Source: Halieaceae bacterium (GTDB lineage: Bacteria > Pseudomonadota > Gammaproteobacteria > Pseudomonadales > Halieaceae). Taken from it: 49,875 nt of DNA. Position 1 is the stretch's first letter, and the number at the start of each line of letters is the position of its first letter. The translations under genes and the position numbers were made by a program. Of the stretch, positions 43,453 to 49,875 are shown piece after piece. The notes under the pieces are model-generated. The model made no database searches. It was given only the letters and a program-made list of their open reading frames with translations, and was not told the DNA's origin. Location of the stretch: positions 1 to 49,875 of the forward strand of contig JABIZW010000208.1 of NCBI GenBank assembly GCA_018666295.1, in the 5' to 3' direction.

Positions 43453-44141
43453 TGCGATTCCTCCGGATTTTCTAACCAGCCCATGACGCCTGGCACGCGA
43501 CCGAAGCTCGTAATGAAGTGAGCACCTGCGTCTCTCAATGCCATAACGGCGGCCAAATTGACGGCATCTGAGTCTGACTGCATGAAGGCTGTGGGTGTTT
43601 TTCCATAGGCGGTCAGTGGCCACTCAGCAAAGGGCTGCATATTGTCGAGGCTGAGTGTCTTTTTGTCGTTGTCTTTGAGCTGCTCGGGCTCAACCAGCCT
43701 GAGTCGGTAACGCATCCAGATCTCATACACTTTGACGTTCGTGTACAGCGGAATCGCGTACTGCACGTCTGCAATTTCAGGCACAAAAACCGCATCGACG
43801 TCGTACGTTTCTAAGTCGTCGTAACTCTCGATGAAGACCACGTTTTGAAAAAACGCCGGCAGTAAGGTGGACCAAAACTGCACCTGTGCAACGCCGGTAC
43901 TCACGCTCCAGCTGACTTCACCACGACCCGTCGCGTCGTCAACCAACTGATGCTCGCGAAATTCCGGTGTGAACACCACACCGAGAGAAACGGGCACAGG
44001 ATCGACCAGCGGTGTTGGGAAGCTTCCATCAACAATCACTTCACGGCTGCTGCACGCGGTAATGAGCGCAAGTGCGAAGAGCGTGTAAAAACGCTTGGCG
44101 CTAGGGCCTGAAATCATTGAGTCCAACAAACGTTCCACCAT
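43449..44141 (-). CDS. Lipoprotein of unknown function
   Basis: Lipobox ALALITACSSRE; overlaps end of the upstream vWA gene; start may be internal (MISGPSAKRF, 44117). Confidence 0.75.
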   Translation of the reverse strand: MVERLLDSMISGPSAKRFYTLFALALITACSSREVIVDGSFPTPLVDPVPVSLGVVFTPEFREHQLVDDATGRGEVSWSVSTGVAQVQFWSTLLPAFFQNVVFIESYDDLETYDVDAVFVPEIADVQYAIPLYTNVKVYEIWMRYRLRLVEPEQLKDNDKKTLSLDNMQPFAEWPLTAYGKTPTAFMQSDSDAVNLAAVMALRDAGAHFITSFGRVPGVMGWLENPEESQ

Positions 44142-45099
44142 TTCGATGCGTCAGTTCCCTCATCAGTGTAGCAAAACGAATGCCCGTGTCCTGCAACTCG
44201 GGCGGCCTAATAAATTGTACGGGGAAGCCGACGGCGTGGATGCGCACACGACGCTCTTGAGTATCGGCCTCGGCATTAAGACGGTCGACCGTCAGCACCA
44301 CGTCCTCAATCGACCGTCCGGTGAATTCGTCGCCGAAAACATAAATTGATATTTTTTTATCACGGTCATAAAAAGAGCGCACGGCCTGTGTAATACCCTC
44401 CACGGGTGACGAATTAGAAAACGCATTCCAATTGGCGAGATTTCTCAGTATCAGCTGTCGTCGTGCCGGTGTATCTGGAATCCATTGCCCAGCGTAGCGA
44501 CTGAAAAGGTAATTACCCATGTCGTTCATGACCTGAATGCCTTTGACATTGGGGTAAATATTAAGGGTCGCTTCCATCTCACTCAGCATCCGCTGCCAGG
44601 CGTACGAAAACATGGAGCCAGAGGTGTCGATGATGAAAATAATGTACTCACTGTCGACGGGAATTCCGCCGATCAGTTGATTCTTTCGCTCTGCATCACG
44701 ACCCAGTAAGCGCTCTTCTTCTTCGCTTAATTCCTGACGCGCAATGGCCAGCTGCTCGGCGACAATACTGTTTGAATTTCGGGTGACTTGAAGGGCGTCG
44801 AAACGTGATTTCGACGATGCCAGTGACCCTTGGAGAATGGCGATCTGCATTTCAAACTCTGAGATTTGTTCGCGTTTTGCCACGAGTTCGCGATTCAAAA
44901 TCTTGGTCTCACCGCGTATCTCAAATAACTGTTCGGTGAGCTCAGACACCTTACCTTCAGCAATCACCGTTGATTCTTCAAGGACCTGCGGCTCGACCGT
45001 CTTGGTGATCATCAGCAGTAAGATCACGGCGCCAAAACCACAGCAGATGACGTCTAAGAATGACAGTGAGATTTCCGGCGCCGGTCTTCGCTTTCGCAT
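44101..45099 (-). CDS. Membrane-anchored coiled-coil/vWA domain protein
   Basis: MRKRRPAPEISLSFLDVICCGFGAVILLLMITKT (one TM, N-in), coiled coil, vWA MIDAS EYIIFIIDTSGSMFSY. Confidence 0.88.
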   Translation of the reverse strand: MRKRRPAPEISLSFLDVICCGFGAVILLLMITKTVEPQVLEESTVIAEGKVSELTEQLFEIRGETKILNRELVAKREQISEFEMQIAILQGSLASSKSRFDALQVTRNSNSIVAEQLAIARQELSEEEERLLGRDAERKNQLIGGIPVDSEYIIFIIDTSGSMFSYAWQRMLSEMEATLNIYPNVKGIQVMNDMGNYLFSRYAGQWIPDTPARRQLILRNLANWNAFSNSSPVEGITQAVRSFYDRDKKISIYVFGDEFTGRSIEDVVLTVDRLNAEADTQERRVRIHAVGFPVQFIRPPELQDTGIRFATLMRELTHRNGGTFVGLNDFRP

Positions 45100-46190
45100 T
45101 ACGGCCAGTCCTTAGCAGGTGCCATGAAACTACCGCCTGAATTTTGTGCAAGCTTCCAGAACTCGGAGGCCGCCATGGGGTCTCCTTCCATGGGTGACAA
45201 GACAACGTTCACGGGTACGCCAGAGGGCAGGGCTTTTAGCGCGTCACGGTAATGTTTTAGCCGCGCCGGCCCTGACACAGTATTTTTCCGTGGCGTTGAT
45301 TTGCCTTGTGTAGGCAGCCCGTCAGTTACCAGAAAAATATTGTCGGGTTTGCTGTCGAGCTCAGATAAGAAGTTAAATGCATTGTGCAGTGATGTTCCGC
45401 CCTCTGGCAGTACATTGCGCACCGCTGAGACGGCACGTTCGACTTGTTCGCTGTCGGCAATTTCAAGCCAGCGACCTTGTGTCTCTGGGAGTGCAAATCG
45501 CGCTTGCGTATTAAACAGTATTAACTGGTACCGCGCGCCGGTCGGAAGTTGGGCCGTTAACCAGTCCACGGTATCGAGCGCTTGAACCCACTTTTTTGAG
45601 CCACGCTGCACCGCTGGCGACTGATTTCGCATGCGGATAACGTTCACCACTTCGGGGGCAAGCATGCTGGCGGACACGTCGATCAATATGGCAATGCGAT
45701 TCCCCCCAAGTTTCAAGCCTGTGAGGTATTGCCGGTTGCCCTCTCCCTGAAACTCGCGTGCACTGCGACCACCATCGGCCTCCGCGGCTTCGCGCAGCTG
45801 CTGAATCCGTTCCTCGAGGACGTTAATTTCGGCCTTTAGGGCGTCAAGATCGGTTGTTTCGCTGACATCGGACTCCTCCAGCGAGGCGACCAAGGCCTCA
45901 AGGCGGCCAAGTTCTTCGGTGACGAGGCGCGCGCGTCCCGTCGCCTCAACAATATCGAGATCCGCACTGCTGACGGCGTTACGTAACCTGACAAGGCCTT
46001 CCTCTCCGTCGCGAATGTCCTCTTCAAGAAGATTGACCTCCGAAAGCACCTCGGCATTTACCGACTGAATCTGAATTTCAATCGAGTGATCAATAATGAG
46101 GAATACCAGTATGACCGCGCCAAACCCACAGGACATCACATCTAAAAAGCTCAGATTAAACGTGTTGGTTTGTCGTTTTCGACGCGGCAT
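45099..46190 (-). CDS. Membrane-anchored coiled-coil/vWA domain protein (paralogue of neighbour)
   Basis: MPRRKRQTNTFNLSFLDVMSCGFGAVILVFLIIDHS, coiled coil, vWA MIDAS IAILIDVSASMLAPE, NIFLVTDGLPTQ. Confidence 0.9.
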   Translation of the reverse strand: MPRRKRQTNTFNLSFLDVMSCGFGAVILVFLIIDHSIEIQIQSVNAEVLSEVNLLEEDIRDGEEGLVRLRNAVSSADLDIVEATGRARLVTEELGRLEALVASLEESDVSETTDLDALKAEINVLEERIQQLREAAEADGGRSAREFQGEGNRQYLTGLKLGGNRIAILIDVSASMLAPEVVNVIRMRNQSPAVQRGSKKWVQALDTVDWLTAQLPTGARYQLILFNTQARFALPETQGRWLEIADSEQVERAVSAVRNVLPEGGTSLHNAFNFLSELDSKPDNIFLVTDGLPTQGKSTPRKNTVSGPARLKHYRDALKALPSGVPVNVVLSPMEGDPMAASEFWKLAQNSGGSFMAPAKDWP

Positions 46191-46192
46191 TT

Positions 46193-47440
46193 TTACGACT
46201 CAACACGAATCAGAAGAGCTTCTTTACCGTCGTCGCGATACAGCCTACTCCCCGTTGTCAGTTGGTCGTGGGAGCCAGAAACCGACAGTACATTAATCCG
46301 GTCTTTAAAATGGTCATCAATACAGACAACACCATTCTGTGAAACAACGCCAAACTCGAACGACACACTTTCTCGGCCTTCAATCGCGTGAGCGGTGGTG
46401 TCGATCAGTAAGTGTGTCGGTGGGCTGTGCTGTCGGGCTCTGGCGTCCAGATCGGGAAATCGAGTCTGGCTGCGCGGTTGCTGTATGGGAGCGGGCTCAG
46501 GGCTGACTTCAGGACTGAGCGCGCAGCTGGTAATCCGAGATAACGGTGCTTGAGCAGTCGTGCCGTCAAGAATAGCGCTTGCGGCTTCTGTTAGTGACGC
46601 TTGCGTCGTGACTGAGTCAAAAGTCATTCCTGGAAAAACAGACAGGGACGCGTCGATACTGATGGATTTTCCATCCGTATCCACAGCGTCAAGTACCCGC
46701 TGACCGACTCTTTTTAGCGCATCTCGCGCGACCTTGAACGTATAGGATTCGACCTCTACCGAGAGCTCGTTGTCATCAGTCTGCGATGCCAGTAGACCTA
46801 CAATGGCACTTAAAAGCGTTTGCTCGGAGGCGGCACTTCTTCGTGGATCAAAGCGGGTTTGCGCCACGCAGGCGTCAGCAAAATGTTCAAGACAGTCTTC
46901 AAGTAAATCTAAATAGCCAAGACCTGGGATGGCGGTGGTCTTGAGCACGCAGAGGCGTTGGTCCACCTGCTCGAGTTCGGTGACGACGAGCTGCCGCCAT
47001 TGAAGGCTGAGGTTCAGGCCGGGAGCTGACTGGTTTGCGTGTGCAAGCAACGCCCGATCGACGACAGCGCTGGGCTCGATGTTTAAGGCACTAAGAATGC
47101 CAAGCAGCAGTTCGAGTTGCGTCTGATTCATATTGCTCGGTGCAATGATGCACAGATCATGCAGATACTCTGGATTGGGCATCAATGACTTGAGGTGCTC
47201 ATAGACCAGGTCGGCGGTGTGTCGTGCGCTTCCAAACTGAGCGCTCAGTGGCGTGGTCGACAGCTGGCTCCAATAGTCCGACTTTACGTCAAGCGGGCGA
47301 CGTTTGAGTTGTGAAACAGCGGGCTCCCCGAAGTAAAGCGCGCCAGAATCTGAAAGGACAGCACCGGGAGAGGATATAACCTCGTCCTCGGCAGTGAGAC
47401 TTAGGCTGGTGTCATTGACGTCGAGAAAAACTGGGCTCAT
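46193..47440 (-). CDS. Divergent actin/Hsp70-fold protein (putative)
   Basis: N-terminal VFLDVNDTSLSL (phosphate-1-like), YEHLKSL...DLCIIAPSNMNQTQLELLLGILSALNIEPSAVVDRALLAH, C-terminal LSVFPGMTFDSVTTQASLTEA (adenosine-motif-like); no other recognisable domain. Confidence 0.6.
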   Translation of the reverse strand: MSPVFLDVNDTSLSLTAEDEVISSPGAVLSDSGALYFGEPAVSQLKRRPLDVKSDYWSQLSTTPLSAQFGSARHTADLVYEHLKSLMPNPEYLHDLCIIAPSNMNQTQLELLLGILSALNIEPSAVVDRALLAHANQSAPGLNLSLQWRQLVVTELEQVDQRLCVLKTTAIPGLGYLDLLEDCLEHFADACVAQTRFDPRRSAASEQTLLSAIVGLLASQTDDNELSVEVESYTFKVARDALKRVGQRVLDAVDTDGKSISIDASLSVFPGMTFDSVTTQASLTEAASAILDGTTAQAPLSRITSCALSPEVSPEPAPIQQPRSQTRFPDLDARARQHSPPTHLLIDTTAHAIEGRESVSFEFGVVSQNGVVCIDDHFKDRINVLSVSGSHDQLTTGSRLYRDDGKEALLIRVES

Positions 47441-48240
47441 TTGGGCGCTGCCAAATGTCGGATGAGCTTTTTGTCGATGTAACGTTGCGTACTCAGTACT
47501 AAACGCTCTTGCGACAGCTGTAGCTGATGCAGCGCGAACATGATGATGATCGAGAGCACTAATGCGACGAAGGTACTGTTAAACGCCACACCAAGACTCA
47601 CTGTCACCCCCGAGATATCGCCCTCTACGGCTTTGTACGCTTGCCCTAAAGCATCGCCAATACCACGTACCGTTCCGATAAAACCGATGGATGGAATTGC
47701 CCAGCTGATGTAACGCACCATTGATAACTCCGAATCGAGCTTATCCGCTTCGATGTCGCACTGCTCGCGTACTGCTTCCGATACCGCAGGAATACTGGCG
47801 GTGGTCGAAAATCGACTGAGTGCATTCAAGAGTGTGCGGGGAAGCAGCAGTTCCTGATCGGCCTCGGGCAGGGCTTCTAGGCCTCGCGAATAGCTGCGTG
47901 CATCCTGCGGGAGTACCGTGGTCCCTGTGGTGACCTCGATCAGGTTTCTGTCGAGCATGGCGGCCTCCTGACGCGTCATCCAGGCTTTGAGACCCATGAT
48001 CGCCAACGCCCAGATCATCAAAATGAAGCAGGCTTCTTGTTCAAAGTCTCGAATCACGACGAAGAGTGATCGCTCGGGCACAAAGGCCTCGCCAGAGGCC
48101 TGTAGCGCTGCTTGGATTGTCAGTTGTGCGTCTGCAGAGGGGCGAATCAGCCCCACATAAAATCCGTGAACGATGATGACCGCCGCGAGAAGTGCTATGA
48201 GCTGGAAGGCGAATTCGGAAGGAAGTTTCGACTTAGACAT
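47437..48240 (-). CDS. MotA/TolQ/ExbB proton-channel family protein
   Basis: SWAIPSIGFIGTVRGIGDALGQAYKAVEGDISGVTVSLGVAFNSTFVALVLSIIIMFALHQLQ, typical ExbB/TolQ channel core; additional N-terminal TMs. Confidence 0.9.
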   Translation of the reverse strand: MSKSKLPSEFAFQLIALLAAVIIVHGFYVGLIRPSADAQLTIQAALQASGEAFVPERSLFVVIRDFEQEACFILMIWALAIMGLKAWMTRQEAAMLDRNLIEVTTGTTVLPQDARSYSRGLEALPEADQELLLPRTLLNALSRFSTTASIPAVSEAVREQCDIEADKLDSELSMVRYISWAIPSIGFIGTVRGIGDALGQAYKAVEGDISGVTVSLGVAFNSTFVALVLSIIIMFALHQLQLSQERLVLSTQRYIDKKLIRHLAAPK

Positions 48241-48251
48241 GCAGTACGGCC

Positions 48252-48503
48252 TCAGATATCAACGGGGAAAGAAACTGAGCGATCTTCAGAAATACGTTCA
48301 GTTGGCGTGTAGGTGTCCACCGCCTGTGATGCGGATTCGCTGCTGGGTGACTCTGACGGTGTTATAGGTTCCGCTGACTCCAAAGCGCCCTGTACCGCTT
48401 CGTCATTCGCCTCCGGCGACGGATCTGTTGCAGGCTCCTGCGCCGTGGCACTGGCCGCCAACACCACTGCAAAAACGACACCTCGCCAACGCTTACTCTG
48501 CAT
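48252..48503 (-). CDS. Small secreted Pro/Ser/Glu-rich protein of unknown function
   Basis: Likely start MQSKRWRGVVFAVVLAASATAQEPATDPSPEAND... (48503); start codon overlaps the end of the upstream gene. Confidence 0.6.
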   Translation of the reverse strand: MQSKRWRGVVFAVVLAASATAQEPATDPSPEANDEAVQGALESAEPITPSESPSSESASQAVDTYTPTERISEDRSVSFPVDI

Positions 48504-49875
48504 ATTTCGCCACCCTAAATCCAACATCATCTCGTCCCCGCTCACCATAATCTCTATAGGTCAGTCGGAGTTCTCTCAGTCTACTTAAGCTCCAACTCGC
48601 ACCGCGTATTGTGTAATTGTCTCCCTGGTTATCGCCCATTGGATTTTCTGCCACGGACTCGCCGGGGACGGCAATGCGATATACATCGTTCACCCACTCT
48701 GCGACGTTACCACCCATATCGTAAAGCCCTCGGGGATTTGGTGGAAACTTCCCTACCTCGGCACTCACTGGTGCGTTGTCTGAATAGCCATTGAGTATTC
48801 GTCCGGTGACAATGGCGGATGACGCGTCGGCGAGATTGGCAGCACCGTTTTCAGGCGGCCAAGCGTCGCCCCACGCAAATCGCCGTGTCACACCCTCATG
48901 GAGGCGCGAAGCGAATGCCCACTCGGCCTCTGTGGGCAAGCGATAACCCTGACTCGACGCATTGAAACCCGTAATGATCCCGTCTTTTTCCGTGTAAAAC
49001 GCGGCGAGGCCTTCTCGCGCACTCAGCCAGTTGCAGAAACTTGCCGCTTGCTGCCAAGAGAGCTGAACCGCCGGTTGATGTTCTCTGTTTAGGCTTTTAC
49101 CACCCGCCTGTCCGGACTCGTGGTTACGCGTGAATTGACGAAATTGCGCATTCGTCACTTCGGTCGATGACAGGTAAAAGGCACGGGTGAGCGCGACCGG
49201 TCGTTCAACTTCATTGGCGCCACGACCGGCGTCACGCCGTGGTGCGCCCATGGTGAATTCATTGGTGGCGCCAACCATTGGGTCAATTAACAGCAGTGTT
49301 TGACCCAGTGAGGTTGTCATTTCGGGTTTGATCGCGGCTTTTCGAGCCTCCTCAATCGTGAGGAGGCCAACTTTAATGCGCTGCTTTAGCCCCGCACGGG
49401 GTGTCACTCGACGCTCAACACTGGCATAGCCTGGCGCGGCTATGGTGATCACCTGTTCCACTGAGGGGAGGGAAAGGATCTGATTCCCGGCGCCGCGATC
49501 TTCGCCATTCACAGCGACGGTTGCATTGTCCGGTGCGACCTGAACGTCGACCTCACCCAATGCGGGCAAGAGAACGATCTGTCGTTGCGTGACGACGCCT
49601 TTTTCCAAAGCAAGCGCAAAAGTGGCCGGTAAATAACCGGCTCGACTGAGGTTAAAGCGGTGTGTTGTTGAAGGATCCATGGCAACGTCAACAGGCGTCG
49701 CCCCGACAAAACGTCCGTCACGCGTCACCACAGCACCCATTGGGACCGAGGATAGACGCAGAAGTCCCGCTGCCGGTGTGAGTTCAACGCGGCCGAGGTC
49801 AAGGTCAGTGTTGGCCACCGCGTCAACTGAAATGACTTCATCGACGTAGCCCGCGGCGCTGAGCGTAATGTCACG
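48493..49875 (-). CDS. PEGA-repeat + SUMF1/FGE-sulfatase-like protein (N-terminus beyond window end)
   Basis: PEGA-like repeats (LLRLSSVPMGAVVTRDGRFVGATPVDVAM; VDVQVAPDNATVAVNGEDRG) and FGE domain (TMGAPRRDAGRGANEVERPVALTRAFYLSSTEVTNAQFRQFTR...YRLPTEAEWAFASR...GLYDMGGNVAEWVNDVY...RGASW...VGFRVAKY). Confidence 0.9.
   Translation of the reverse strand, partial: RDITLSAAGYVDEVISVDAVANTDLDLGRVELTPAAGLLRLSSVPMGAVVTRDGRFVGATPVDVAMDPSTTHRFNLSRAGYLPATFALALEKGVVTQRQIVLLPALGEVDVQVAPDNATVAVNGEDRGAGNQILSLPSVEQVITIAAPGYASVERRVTPRAGLKQRIKVGLLTIEEARKAAIKPEMTTSLGQTLLLIDPMVGATNEFTMGAPRRDAGRGANEVERPVALTRAFYLSSTEVTNAQFRQFTRNHESGQAGGKSLNREHQPAVQLSWQQAASFCNWLSAREGLAAFYTEKDGIITGFNASSQGYRLPTEAEWAFASRLHEGVTRRFAWGDAWPPENGAANLADASSAIVTGRILNGYSDNAPVSAEVGKFPPNPRGLYDMGGNVAEWVNDVYRIAVPGESVAENPMGDNQGDNYTIRGASWSLSRLRELRLTYRDYGERGRDDVGFRVAKYAE

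Noticed and set aside
43453-43623. N-terminal extension of ORF 42793..43623
   Set aside because: Overlaps the upstream lipoprotein gene in another frame; GTG start at 43452 gives a proper lipoprotein signal peptide with a 4-nt overlap.
44101-48240. Zorya-type antiphage system (MotA-like ZorA + ZorB)
   Set aside because: An ExbB/MotA-type protein and TM-anchored partners are present, but no ZorC, helicase/nuclease ZorD or ZorE genes; the partners carry vWA rather than OmpA-like domains and the genes are associated with lipoproteins and a protease.

Overview
The window looks like a compact, gene-dense gammaproteobacterial chromosome segment. Gene order resembles Pseudomonas and OM60/NOR5-type marine gammaproteobacteria; this taxonomic guess is inference. 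About 45 CDSs are supportable. Most are housekeeping genes: surA-lptD (minus), amgK-murU-rpe-trpEGDC (plus), crp, an OsmC family gene, coq7, purD-purH-fis-dusB (minus), aroQ-accB-accC-prmA (plus), PCuAC-dsbD, hemB-hemL-hemJ, argC-DUF-bactofilin-erpA, anmK and an M23 peptidase (minus), tyrS-sixA-nagZ, a dicarboxylate symporter, an MBL-fold hydrolase, an OYE-like oxidoreductase and a YtcJ-like amidohydrolase. No tRNA, rRNA, IS element or CRISPR array was seen. The most unusual region is a translationally coupled minus-strand operon from ~49875 (cut by the window edge) down to ~41380. It encodes a PEGA + FGE/SUMF1-like protein, a small secreted protein, a MotA/TolQ/ExbB channel protein, a divergent actin/Hsp70-like protein, two membrane-anchored coiled-coil/vWA proteins, two lipoproteins of unknown function and a lipoprotein M48 metalloprotease. 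The single N-terminal TM of each vWA protein carries a FLDV motif reminiscent of the ExbD/TolR/MotB stator B-subunit Asp. This suggests an uncharacterised proton-motive-force-coupled envelope machine in which a periplasmic vWA domain replaces the usual peptidoglycan- or receptor-binding domain.
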